Assembly: GCA_030267965.1 (NCBI GenBank)
Contig: BRYA01000491.1
Location: 13,271-49,166 of the forward strand
Direction: 5' to 3'
Length of the DNA stretch: 35,896 bases
Source of the DNA: Triparma columacea
Taxonomy: Eukaryota > Sar > Bolidophyceae > Parmales > Triparmaceae
Below the pieces are notes generated by a model. That model did not search any database. It saw nothing but the letters and a program-made list of their open reading frames with translations, and was not told where the DNA came from. The first letter of the stretch is position 1; every line of letters starts with the position of its first letter. Positions 18,187-27,923 of the stretch are shown piece after piece. Position numbers and translations under genes: made by a program.

Positions 18187-19686
18187 CTAGTCGACGGTGG
18201 TCTGACTCTCTGAGTTCTTCTTCATCGTCTCCTCCATCGCCGCTTCCGCAGCGTTCTGGAAGATTCCTCTCGCTGACATTGCCCGCTGCTTCGGGTCCTT
18301 GCTCCTGGCGTTCTCGTAGATCTCGCCCAGGGCGACGATCGCCTCCGCCCTGGCCTTCCTGTCCTCGGGGCTCGCGCTCTTGTCCTTGATGACCTTGACA
18401 ACGACCTCGTGGAGGGTCGAAGAAAGATCAAGCGACGTAATCTGCCACATAACCTCGAGGTACGCTGGCAGCTGGGCCTCGCCCTCCTTCCCTTTCATCT
18501 GGTTGGCTGCCTTCATCGTCTTCTTCATGGCCCCAAAGTTCCTGGACGTCTCAGCGTACTGGGCCTTCTGGGCCTTGCCCCAGCTCGCGAGGTACTGGGT
18601 GGCGACAAGTTTGTAGGAAGTCCCGACGTGGTTAATGATGCTTTCGCCATAGCTGGCCTCGACGAGTCTGCGATGAGCGGCGCAAAGCGAGGATTAATGT
18701 GGAGGTGAGAGAAAGGGTGCATCTTAGATACTAGCGGATCCCAAAGTTTGACGCTGACGCTAGCTCACCTCTGGGCTTCGGTCTCCCAAGAAATTTTGGT
18801 AGATTCGATGCGGCCTTCGACGTAGGGCTGGACCTTGGAGGCGAGACTAAGAGCGAGTCTGCAAACGCGGCGCTTCTCGACCTCCTGAAGCTTCTCCGCG
18901 TCGACTCCGGTCTCCTTGGGGTCTCCAGCCATGGTCATCGAAACCATTGCAAGCCTCCCGACGATGTCATTGAAAGCGTCGCTGCCGAAAATCATAGCGA
19001 ATATAAGAGCGGGGTCCACGCCGTCTGCGCTGACCTCTGTCCTGTCCCCACTCAAACCCTTCTCCCCCATCTTGTCGTACTGAGCACGGAGCTGCAATGC
19101 CATGAGCGAAGAGTCGAAGGGGGTGGGGATAATTTTGGTGAATATATGGCGTCGGTACACCGTCGTTTGTTATTTGCCATTGTCGCCATTGTCACCATTG
19201 CTCACTCCTCGTCTCATCTCACCTTCTCGTCGGAAAGCACCTGGTAGGCCTCGCCAACATCCTTGAACTTCTCGGCAGCCTCAGGAGTCTGGTTGCGGTC
19301 GGGGTGGTACTTGCGCGCTTGGACGTAGTAAGCGCGCTTGATGGATGACTGAGAGGCGTCAGGGGAGACCCCGAGGTTGTCGTAGTACTTTGTCTCAACA
19401 ACCTTGGCCGCCGAGCCCGTCGCCTTGGCTTCTGTTGGGGGAGTGTAGTCCTTTTTCGTGTTGAAGATGTCCTCGTCGTCGGCAGGGACGTCCTTGACGT
19501 ACTCCCGGTCCTCAGACAAATCATCAACGACCCACTTCCTCTGTTTCCCATCCCACCTCTTCCCCTGGGCCTTGTTCACGGCTGAGTCGGTGGCGCTGCA
19601 GCAGCAAAGGAGAGGACAGAGTGCCGTGAGGCAAACTGGTGGCGGAGGAAGGAAAGAGGGGTAAGAAATACACACTTTTGCATCAT
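18187..19686 (-). CDS. DnaJ/Hsp40 co-chaperone with DnaJ-X region
   Basis: Exons on the minus strand: tentative 19686-19676 (11 bases), then 19595-19223, 19091-18769 and 18667-18187; all phases agree, about 395 residues. An N-terminal extension contains [14 protein letters not shown]. The J domain (about 72-140) has YYDNLGVSP, the HPD motif (101-103), which stimulates Hsp70 ATPase, and [15 protein letters not shown]. It is followed by [18 protein letters not shown], the start of the DnaJ-X region known from Caj1/Djp1-type proteins, and a helical C-terminus. No Gly/Phe or zinc-finger region, so it is a class III (type C) J protein. Related proteins act in the cytosol or at peroxisomes and the ER; location here is open. 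The last three exons are secure. The tiny first exon with the ATG is a guess based on phase and a GTGTGT donor. Confidence 0.8.
18668..18768 (-). other. DnaJ intron with CGCTCATCGCAG 3' end
   Basis: 101-base intron, 5' GTGAGC. Its last 12 bases are identical to the last 12 bases of intron 4 in the P4-ATPase gene, although the genes are unrelated. It joins an AG remainder to A, restoring an Arg codon before LVEASYGE. Confidence 0.8.
19092..19222 (-). other. DnaJ intron inside the J domain
   Basis: 131-base intron, 5' GTGAGA, 3' TTCGCTCATGGCATTGCAG. It interrupts the J domain between SDEK and LRAQYDK in phase 0. The TTCGCTCAT part matches the terminal module of other introns in the window, here with a few extra bases before the CAG. 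Confidence 0.8.
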
Positions 19687-20334
19687 TCGGAAAACCAACG
19701 GTTCGAGCGTTTTATTGAAAAGTAAAGAAGGGGTGCGATTAGGTGTATCTTTGTATTACTCACTGCATGCACAACACAGTCCAATTATGCCAGGCCGGCG
19801 CTGTTCTCCTTCGGATGACTGCTCAGGCATTTAAGATCGTGGGGAAATAAGAAACCACAACCCCAAAAAAGGCCGAGGCTTATAAAAGCATGCCAGATAC
19901 GAGAAGAAGTTCCTTAGCGAATCCCAAAGCAGCTATTAGGAAGTCGCACTTAGTTGTTGAACATCCACATGGCGGTTGCTGCAGTTTCTTCCTTAAGTGT
20001 CTCACCGTCATGTGCTCTCCTTGCCGGGCAGAGTTCTGGGGCTGTCATGGGGAGACTGATGACGACAATAAGCTTTCGGGGCTTCACTTCGCCGATGATA
20101 GTGGGGGAGGAGAAGAGGACAAGGATTAGAACGCTGCGCAACTCCTCAACTGCTGCTCCACTCCACTCCCTACTGATTGCTCCACTCCTCATCCTTCCTC
20201 ATCCTACCTATCCACACAGCCATCATACTGCTATTACACTGCCATGAAACGCTTTCCATTTATTTGGGATAAAAAGTAATTAAACTTATTTCTCTCAATG
20301 TACACACAACCCTCTTCCCTTCCCCCTTCCGACC
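19687..20334. other. Intergenic stretch with TATA box and weak small ORFs
   Basis: 648 bases between DnaJ and neuroguidin. A TATAAAAG box sits at 19880-19887 on the plus strand, and a plus ORF from ATG 19969 (to 20247) starts about 80 bases downstream. An overlapping minus ORF (20192-19950) ends TAMWMFNN. Neither resembles a known protein, and both cannot easily be real. The minus strand also carries a TTCTAATCC plus pyrimidine tract that looks like a 3' splice region, so part of a minus-strand exon may lie here. I cannot choose between these readings. Confidence 0.3.
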
Positions 20335-21591
20335 CTACCGCTTCTTCTTCTTCTTCTTCTTGCCCCCCCCATCGCCAAACAGATCCCTTCCGAGCGCAGT
20401 CTCCCCACCGCCCCTCTTCTTCCTTCCTCCCTTCCTCTCCCCAAAGCCATTGTCTTCTTCCCCCTCTTTGATCCTCTTCCCGTTCGCATGCCTCTTCTTC
20501 TTCTCCTCCCTTCCGACAACTTCGAACCCTCCTCCTCCCCCCTCGTTCCTTCCCCCCTCCGCCAGGAAGGATCCGACCCCCAAGTCGTCCGCAAGGGCAT
20601 TGACACTCATTCCTTCCCTCTCGAGCCTGGCCTTGAGCTTTTTCTCCTTCCTTCCCGTTACCAACCTCACGAACCTCTCCTCTTCGAAGGCCCTCCTCTC
20701 CTCCTCCTGTTCCTTGAGCTTCCTCCCTTGCTCTCTGTTGATCATGAGTCCGCCGCCCTCCGCTCCGCTGACTCCGTCGATTCCCGAAGTTTCGGGCTTG
20801 TTTGAGAACTCGGATTGCAGCGACTGGAGAAGCTCCGATCTCCTCATCCTTTCCAAATTCTTGGCCTTCTGCCTCTCCCTCTTGGACTTTTTGTCACCCT
20901 CGTAGTCGACGGCATGAGTCTTTGGAATCTGGTACACAGCCGAATCTTCGCCATTGTCGTCGTCGTCGTAGTAGTTGGAGCTGCTCTTCTTGGTACTCTT
21001 CTTAGCGGCAGCAGGGTTCTTATTTAAGCTCTTCTTCGCGGCCATGGAGGCGATTGCATCGAGATCCGAGTCGGAGTCGGAGTCGGAGCCTGAACCTTCC
21101 CCGCCCCTGCCCCCACCCTCCCCATCCTCCCCAATCCCCTCACCCTCCTCGTCAGCCATCAACCCCGCCCCAGCGAAACCAACAGAGCCACCTATATTCT
21201 TAAGGTCCAACTTGCCAGTCTCTCTCCATTGCTCCTCGTAGCCGCTTCCCCTCTCGCCGATCTTTTTGATGGCGTAATCCATCCTCTTCTCAATCGGCTT
21301 CATTTTCATTAAGGCAAACTTCATCTCCTCCAGCTGCGCCATCGTCTGTTCGTCGACGTCCTCACCCTCCACTATCTTCTTATGTAAGTTAGCCATATAG
21401 CGGGCCATCATACTGCTCTTCACGGCGAGAACATCAACATACGGAAGCTTGCCCTCCTCACCCCCATTGATCCCTGCCACCAGTTCTTTGGGGTATCCTG
21501 ACGTGCTGTGGAGATCCTTGGCGGCACTGAGCGCTTTATTTGCGGCAGAGAGTACTACCTTGAGGCACGATTCGACTCCACTGGATGTCAT
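20335..21591 (-). CDS. NGDN: Neuroguidin/Lcp5-like nucleolar protein (Sas10/Utp3/C1D family)
   Basis: 418 residues from ATG 21591; the frame is open upstream to about 21700 without another ATG, so the true start could lie in an unseen exon. The N-terminal half has the Sas10/C1D fold pattern: YVDVLAVKSSMMARYMANLHKKI, then MKPIEKRMDYAIKKI. The middle is acidic and Ser-rich, followed by VYQIPKTHAVDYEGDKKSKRERQKA, which fits the Lcp5/neuroguidin middle region. The C-terminus is very basic, ending in a Lys run coded by a TTC repeat, typical of nucleolar proteins. Yeast Lcp5 associates with U3 snoRNA in the small-subunit processome for 18S rRNA maturation. With URB2 and eL43 it makes ribosome production a recurring theme in the window. 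Confidence 0.8.
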   Translation of the reverse strand: MTSSGVESCLKVVLSAANKALSAAKDLHSTSGYPKELVAGINGGEEGKLPYVDVLAVKSSMMARYMANLHKKIVEGEDVDEQTMAQLEEMKFALMKMKPIEKRMDYAIKKIGERGSGYEEQWRETGKLDLKNIGGSVGFAGAGLMADEEGEGIGEDGEGGGRGGEGSGSDSDSDSDLDAIASMAAKKSLNKNPAAAKKSTKKSSSNYYDDDDNGEDSAVYQIPKTHAVDYEGDKKSKRERQKAKNLERMRRSELLQSLQSEFSNKPETSGIDGVSGAEGGGLMINREQGRKLKEQEEERRAFEEERFVRLVTGRKEKKLKARLEREGMSVNALADDLGVGSFLAEGGRNEGGGGGFEVVGREEKKKRHANGKRIKEGEEDNGFGERKGGRKKRGGGETALGRDLFGDGGGKKKKKKKR

Positions 21592-21854
21592 CAAGATTTT
21601 TGATCTGTCCTTTTCTATGGCCGATTTCAAGAAGTGGTGGGGTTCTCTGAGGATTAGTGAAACGTTGTCAAAGTGCTTAGTGAATCGAGTTTTAGGTGAA
21701 TATCACTCCGTGTGGCGAGTTTTCGAAGCGTTTTCTCTGCACTGGAAGAAATTGTGTTAAATTGTGTGGGTTGGGGCGTGGGGGTGGGGTCGGAGAAGTG
21801 GCAAACCGGGCGGATTCTCAAAAGATCATAAATAAACTACCAGAGATCTCGCGT

Positions 21855-21898
<44 letters not shown>

Positions 21899-22249
21899 NN
21901 NNNNNNNNNNNNNNNNNNNNNNNNNNNNNNNNNNNNNNNNNNNNNNNNNNNNNNNNNNNNNNNNNNNNNNNNNNNNNNNNNNNNNNNNNNNNNNNNNNNN
22001 NNNNNNNNNNNNNNNNNNNNNNNNNNNNNNNNNNNNNNNNNNNNNNNNNNNNNNNNNCATAAATAAACTACCAGAGATCTCGCGTCACCCCCCCCCCCAT
22101 ACCTCCCTCTTTCCGTCTCTCGGGCCCGAGCAATCTCTCCCAGGTTCATACAAGAAAGCCTGTTGTTTGAAAGCGCCCCTTAACCAAAGGCTGCCCCCCC
22201 CTTAGAACCCGCCGCTGTGACTTCCTCCTATATATTTTGCTTGAAGTAG
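21592..22249. other. Intergenic region containing an assembly gap
   Basis: 658 bases between the divergent neuroguidin and P4-ATPase genes. It holds the open upstream extension of neuroguidin, a 28-base direct repeat, a 44-base G run, 159 undetermined bases and an 11-base C run. Both promoters should be here. Apparent ORFs crossing the gap are artefacts of undetermined bases. Confidence 0.6.
21827..22085. repeat. 28-base direct repeat flanking poly-G run and gap
   Basis: The same 28 bases, from CATAAATAAACTACC to CTCGCGT, occur at 21827-21854 and 22058-22085. The first copy runs into 44 G (21855-21898), then 159 N (21899-22057). The second copy runs into CA plus 11 C (22088-22098). This looks like an unresolved tandem duplication or an assembly artefact where polymerase slippage on the homopolymer broke the contig. 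Confidence 0.85.
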
Positions 22250-25200
22250 ATGGGCGGACGGAATTCAAAGTCGAAGGGCGATGTTTTGCCCAATTCACTC
22301 CCCCAGAACTGGCCGAATCCTTCCGAGGAGGACATTAAGGAGTGCCCAACAAGGAACATCATCGTCAATGGCCCTCAGGGGTACCTGTTTGCATCAAATT
22401 TCATCAGAACAAGCAAGTACACAGCGTGGAACTTCTTACCTAAGTTTCTTGCCCAAAGTTTTCACCCCCGAAAGAAGATGGCCAACGTTTATTTCTTCTT
22501 AATCAGCTGCATGCAGATGGTGAGTGAAGTGGCATGGCAGGCAGTGAAGTGGCAGGCAGAGATGGCGGGGTTTTATCTACTTGGTTGCACCTCCCTTTCT
22601 AATACCTCACCCTCCTCCCCTAGATACCTCTCATTACCAATACTTATGGTATTCCCACAGTGTTGATGCCCCTTTCCTTTGTCATTTTCGTTGACGCAAT
22701 TTTTGCCGCTCTTGAGGACCTCGCGAGGCACAAGGCCGACGACTTGGCCAATGCCTCAAAGGCTTTGATTCACGATGACGCCAAGGGTTCCTTCGAAGAA
22801 ACGACGTGGTCCAACGTTAAGGTAGGGAGTTTCATAAAGGTGAGAAAAGACATTTAGAGAGGAAGGAAGAGGGCCAAGACGACCAACTTATTAATGCAAC
22901 CCCTTCCACGGCTCTCTTCTCTCGCCGCCACCTCGCAGGTGCTAAATAGGGACGTCATCCCAGCAGATGTAATCATCTTGGCAGTGAAGGAGAAGACGGC
23001 AATAGCCGAGGGGAGGGCCTACGTCGAAACCAAGTCCCTCGACGGGGAGACAAATTTAAAAATGAGAAGAGCCTTGAAAAACACTCTCAACGAAATCAAG
23101 GTTGACAGTGATGTCAAAAAGATTGGTCACGGCGAAATAGTAATGGAGGTGAGAGTGGATTAGGATGGGCACACGACGACGGTGTACTCTAACAACTAAC
23201 AACACAACCCATTCCTCCACGAAGCACCCAAACAAGCTCATCGACAGGTTCAAGGGTACCTTTGAGATCACTGGCGGTGAGAAAGAAGTCGTTGACCCTA
23301 CCAACGTCCTCCTAAGGGGTTGCACCCTCAGGAACGTCGACTGGGCTATCTGCCTCGTGGTCAACACCGGGCTTGACACCAAGATCATGATGTCCAACAC
23401 TGAGTCGCCCGTCAAGACATCCTCGTTGGAGCTTAGGATTAATGTGGAGATCAAGAGGGTCGACTTCTACCTCATGACTGTCTGTCTTTTCGGTGCTGTG
23501 GGGAACTTTGTCTGGAAGAATCAGGAAATGCTCGATGCATGGTACCTTAAGTGGAGCACTACGGATGCTGACGAGACGGCCAGCCTTCACGAGACTGACT
23601 TCAAGGACTACAACGCCACCGGTGACTTCCTCCTTTCCGCCATAGTGCAGTTCTTCTACTACTTCCTGCTCATGGCCAACTTTGTGCCCGTCTCCCTCTA
23701 CGTGTCCATGTCCACTGTCAAGTACTTCCAGGCGACTTTCATCGAGAACGACGTTAATATTTACCACGAGGAAACTAATACGCCCACCAAGGTCAGGACT
23801 ATGGCCCTGAACGAGGAACTGGGACAAATTTCTCATGTTTTCTCTGACAAGACCGGCACGCTCACATGCAACATTATGGACTTCAGGAAGTGTACCGTCA
23901 ACGGTCGGAGCTACGGCAAGGGTATCACGGAGATTGGAAAGGCCGCCTACAACTTGCAAGGGGACACGATCCCCGAAGACATCCTTGCGGGCGAGGCCAT
24001 GAGCAGGGAGCACGCGGAAATGCACAAGCAGCCCCACGTGAACTTCTACGACCAAAGCATCAGGTTTGATTTGGTTGGTGCCAATGGCGACGAGCAGGCC
24101 CAGGCCTTGGAAGACTTCTTCACCGTCCTGGCCCTTTGCCACAGTGTGATCCCCGAGCACGACGAAGAGACAAAGGAGGTGCACCTATCCGCCTCCTCCC
24201 CAGACGACGAGGCGCTTGTGTGTGGGGCAAAGTTCTTCGGGTTCGAATTCATGGACCGCAAGCAGGGGATCGCCACCCTAAGGCTCTCAAATGGGGAGTT
24301 GAGAAGTTATCAAATCCTAGAGATGATAGAATTTAACAGCACGCGTAAGAGGATGAGCGTCGTGGTCAAGGTTGACGATAGGCTTGAGCTTTTCAGCAAG
24401 GGCGCCGATACGGTCATGATCCCTAGGCTGAGCGAAAAGATCAACCAGGAGAAGTTGCTTGACGACACCTGCAAGCACATGACGGCGTATGCTAAGGAAG
24501 GGCTTAGGACTTTGATGATCTGTAAGAGGACCCTTGACCCGGCGTGGTGGGAGGAGTGGCATGAGAAGTTCCACACAGCCAGTGTCGACCTGAAGGAGAT
24601 TGAAAAAAGGCTCAATGGGGAGCCCAACGACATAGACCTTTTAGGTGAGTCGAGGCGGAGTGAGGAGGCAGAGTGAGGAGCGAAGCGACAAGCTGTCCAT
24701 GTCGACCCGATCAATGCGGTTGACGACGATTGTGATGATAATTGCACGCGTTCGTATCTTCGTTCGAAACGCGCGCCTCCCTTTCTAATCGCCGTCGTTG
24801 ATATTTCACGTCCCTTATCCTCACTCTATCCTTTTTCATTTTTCACTTCGCTTCGCTCATCGCAGCTGAGGACCTCGAGACGGACTTCAGACTCCTTGGG
24901 GCGAGCGCCATCGAGGACAAATTGCAGGAAGGCGTGCCAGAGTGCATTGCGGACTTGGCAAACGCTGGCATAAAGATTTGGGTTCTGACGGGGGACAAGG
25001 TTGAGACTGCGATCAATATCGCTGTCGCCTGCAGGCTGCTCCACCCGGAGGAGTACATGGAGCAGGTGGTGATCGCAGGTGGGGGGGACACGAACACTAA
25101 GAAAAAGCTGGTAGAGAAACTCATAGATAGCATTCGACAATTTGAGGAGGACGTCAAGCAGGCCGGGAGCGCAGACTTGGTGAAGCCCAGGGCTCTGATC

Positions 25201-26853
25201 ATAGATGGACCGAGCCTGATTGTCGCCATGCAGCCCGAGGTGCAACCGTACTTGCTGAGATTCACCCAGTGCTGCAAGGCCGTCGTGGGGTGCAGGGTGA
25301 GCCCCGACCAGAAGAGGCAAATGGTTCACATGGTGAAGGAGAAAGTACTGGGGGTCAAGACTTTGGCCATCGGTGATGGCGCCAATGATGTTGCCATGAT
25401 TCAAGCGGCTCACGTTGGCATTGGTATTTCAGGGCAGGAGGGTATGCAAGCCGTTAACGCCAGTGACTACGCGATTGCGCAGTTTAGGTTCCTCAGGAGG
25501 CTCCTGCTCCTCCACGGGAGGTGGAACTACAGGAGGATGAGCAAGCTTGTGTGCTACGTGTTCTACAAGAATATTGTCATGGCCATCACTCAGTTCTGGT
25601 ACGCGTTCCAGACAGGCTTCTCGGGACAAAAGTTCTATTTTGAGGGGGGCATTCAGCTTTTTAACATCGCCTACACCTGCTTCCCCATCATGCTTCTGGG
25701 CGTCTTCGATCAGGACGTGGAGGAGAAGATGCTCCTAAAGTACCCCCAGCTTTACAACAATGGGATCAGGGATGCCTTCTTCAATAGCAAAGTTTTCTTT
25801 CACTGGATCCTCGCGGGGACGATTGAGAGCTTGGTCATCAGCATTTTTCCCCTGTACGCATTGCAGCAGACGGGGGAGCCCAATGATAGGCAAGATTTCC
25901 TCCCGAGCTTGTGGCATTACGGGGCCACTAGCTTCACGCTCGTGGTGATCGTGACGAACGTGAAGCTGCTCCTTAATCAGTATACGTTCCCGTGGTTCTG
26001 CACCCTCTGCTGGATCCTGAGCGTTGGAAGCTGGTTCGCATCGGCCTACGGCATGACCAATGTCCTTCAGATTGACTTCGACGGGTACAAGGTGTACGAG
26101 GACTTGATGAGGAACCACAGCTACTGGCTGTGCCTGTTGGTCGTGACTGTCTTGCTGGCCATGCGTGACTTCTTCTACTAGGGCTACCAGAGGGCTTTCC
26201 ATCCGCAGCTCCACCATGTGCTACAGGAGATTGAGAAGTTTGGCTTAGGAGACTTGAACCAACTCGAGATCCCTCTGCCTCCTCAGCCACACATGCTCAT
26301 GAAAGAGCCACTGAAAGATCTGCCGGAGGAAGTCGAGGTGAACGACGACATAGAACTTATGCAGAGAGTGAGGAGGGCGACGAGAACCGTGAGTGACTTG
26401 TTCCACTTGCCCAAAGGTCTCGGCCACGCTTACGACCACAGTGACCTCCAGACTGTCATTGAAGAGAGGAACATCGTGCTCGGAAGACACACTAGCAGGG
26501 GCGGCGTGGCGAAGAGGGTGTCGAGGATCTTCCTCGGGGGGAAGGCGGCCTCGCCCAAGCCTGGAGGTCCAAAAAAGTCCTTCGGTGAGGGTCTGGATAT
26601 GCTGAGCGAGGAAGACGAGGATGAGGACCAGGGGGGGGAGGACGAGGAAGAGGGAGGAGAGACTGGCGGTGAAGAGATTAGGGTAGCTACGGGTGCAGGG
26701 GAGGGGTTCGTGGGGAGCTTAATGTCAATCGGAGAACTTCTTGGATTGGGTGGGGGGGGGTCACAGGGCGGGAGACACGAGGCCATGAGCACAGATAGCG
26801 AAGGGGGGATGAGCGGGAAGAGCATGGACGGCAGGTGGTCGACTGGCTTTTAG
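22250..26853 (+). CDS. P4-ATPase (phospholipid flippase) with in-frame TAG
   Basis: Exons 22250-22519, 22624-22839, 22939-23148, 23225-24644 and 24866 onward; phases all agree. The protein begins with the P4 signature RNIIVNGPQG. TM1-2 come next, then the actuator motif DGETNL (D197), the TM4 variant PVSL, the phosphorylation site DKTGTLTC (D440), and the hinge GDGANDVAMIQ (about 875-880). P4-ATPases move phospholipids from the outer to the cytosolic leaflet of Golgi, endosome or plasma membranes, usually with a CDC50 partner. The frame meets TAG at 26179-26181 (codon 1144) right after TM10, yet the next codons (GYQRAFHP then HHVLQEI) match the conserved post-TM10 motif. The frame then stays open to 26853, including an acidic, Gly-rich tail. 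So the stop is either a base error, a true truncation, or read through. Strict product 1143 residues; extended about 1367. Confidence 0.9.
22520..22623 (+). other. P4-ATPase intron 1
   Basis: 104-base intron, 5' GTGAGT, 3' CCCCTAG. It contains a short tandem duplication (GTGAAGTGGC and GGCAGGCAG units, about 22525-22562). The branch-region word CCTCCCTTTCTAAT (22590-22603) is found unchanged in intron 4 of the same gene. Confidence 0.8.
22840..22938 (+). other. P4-ATPase intron 2
   Basis: 99-base intron, 5' GTGAGA, 3' CACCTCGCAG. A purine stretch (GAGAGGAAGGAAGAGGGCC) near the 5' end can pair with GGCTCTCTTCTCTC near the 3' end. The branch-region word ATTAATGCAACCCC (22890-22903) matches 13 of 14 bases in intron 2 of deoxyhypusine synthase. 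Confidence 0.8.
23149..23224 (+). other. P4-ATPase intron 3 with CGAAG acceptor
   Basis: 76-base intron, the shortest secure one, 5' GTGAGA, 3' CTCCACGAAG. The acceptor is AAG rather than the usual CAG/TAG. The choice is set by the protein: VME joins HPNKLIDRF, the conserved P4 motif, in phase 0. A CTAAC branch site lies upstream. Confidence 0.7.
24645..24865 (+). other. P4-ATPase intron 4 with 11-base terminal inverted repeat
   Basis: 221-base intron, 5' GTGAGT, 3' CGCTCATCGCAG. GAGCGAAGCGA at 24678-24688 is the exact reverse complement of TCGCTTCGCTC at 24848-24858, so the ends form an inverted repeat. The 5' part also has direct repeats of GAGTGAGGAG. The same 11-mer occurs in the intron of the neighbouring DUF1295 gene. 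It also shares CCTCCCTTTCTAAT (24776-24789) with intron 1. Confidence 0.85.
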
Positions 26854-26942
26854 GGTTGGGTTGGGGGGGTGGACATAATGTACAACTGAGGGTAGAGCTA
26901 GCAATTTTTTATGGAAGTAATTAGGTGTATTGTGGTGAGTGA

Positions 26943-27923
26943 TTATTTATTAAGGTCGGCAGATGTTAGCGCGTCGGCAGGATAGAGAAAAGAACCCAAT
27001 TTGCGATTTAGGGAGGGAGGGAAAAGGAGGATGGAGGAGCCAACTTTACGCCTGTAGTCAAGAAATAGCTCACCCTTGGACTTTATCTGCCGCTCCTCCA
27101 TAAGGTCAACAGAAACGAAGAAAAAGAGGCAAGTCAAAGAGAGGGGGCCGGCTAAGACCCAGACAGGACCGAAGGAAGCCTGGAAGAGATACTGCCCCCA
27201 CCAGAAAAGGATCTCACCGAGGTAATTTGGATGGCGGGAGAGAGACCAGAGGCCTGTGTCGAGCACCTTCTTGTCGGTCTTCTTCTGAAGCTTAAGCTGG
27301 ATGAAGTTATTCATCTGCATATCACCGAAGGTCTCAAGGAGGATTCCAATGGTTGAGACGATTACACCGAACCAATCATATGTATTCCAGGGCTCGGGGG
27401 AAGAAATGGCTTTGTAGAATGAGAGGGTGATCCTATGACACGAGCGAAGCGACGAGCGAGAAAGGGTGCGAATGTTAGGGTTCGAGTGGTTTGGATGAAG
27501 TTCACGAAAAACTGCCAGATGCGGACTCCGCCAGCGTCAATGGTCTCGTCATCGCCGCGCTGCTTACCCCCACACAAATATAGTCTGCCCCCAAAAGACG
27601 GAGAATAAGGAGATCCACCAAAAGTGCTTCCCAAACTTCACACGCATGTCTGCGTACCGCCAATCCTCATGCCCGATTCCGCCACGACCTAAAAAGTTGG
27701 AAGTGAGACGAAATCCCCACACACAGACCAATGGGAACACGGCCAAGAGGCGGGTCGTGATGATGACAGGAGGATCCCTCAAGTAAATTAGATACAACAG
27801 GACAGGAGGGTACATTGACCAAATGAAATCAACGGGGTACGTATTATTGATGTAGAGGCTGACGAGGTACAGAAAAAAATTGATGCCGAGGAGCAGACCA
27901 AGGTCTTCAAAGATGTAATCCAT
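26943..27923 (-). CDS. DUF1295 / steroid 5-alpha-reductase-like membrane enzyme
   Basis: Two exons, 27923-27568 and 27432-26943, joined in phase 2 (completing a Gly codon), 281 residues. Six or so hydrophobic segments span the length. The first half has the NTYPVDFIWS and FRLTSNFLGRGGIGHEDWRYADMR region typical of DUF1295. The second half has DTGLWSLSRHPNYLGEILFWWG, the SRHPNY-type signature shared with steroid reductases and isoprenylcysteine methyltransferases that binds a nucleotide cofactor, then DLMEERQIKSKGE near the end. Members are ER-type oxidoreductases or sterol/lipid enzymes; the substrate is unknown. The stop codon faces the P4-ATPase tail across 89 bases (convergent genes). Confidence 0.85.
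27433..27567 (-). other. DUF1295 intron with GAGCGAAGCGA module
   Basis: 135-base intron, 5' GTAAGC, 3' TCATAG. On the plus strand 27442-27460 reads GAGCGAAGCGACGAGCGAG, so in the gene's sense the 3' part carries CTCGCTCGTCGCTTCGCTC. Its 11-base core is identical to the inverted-repeat arm of P4-ATPase intron 4. Here nine more bases (GTGTCATAG) separate the module from the exon. Confidence 0.8.

Noticed and set aside
19700..19712. GGTTCGAGC as a tRNA B box
   Set aside because: No A box or cloverleaf could be built around it. The same applies to GGGTTCGAGT near 27480.
21696..22205. ORFs running through the N gap
   Set aside because: They are open only because undetermined bases cannot contain stops.
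23312..24184. Long antisense ORF (290 codons) across the P4-ATPase
   Set aside because: The plus strand encodes conserved P4 motifs here. The antisense frame is open only because of biased third positions and shows no family features.
26137..26181. A 39- or 42-base intron ending at the TAG, which would remove the P4-ATPase stop codon
   Set aside because: GT/AG pairs exist and keep phase, but removal would delete half of TM10. The donor is poor and the length is well below other introns here.
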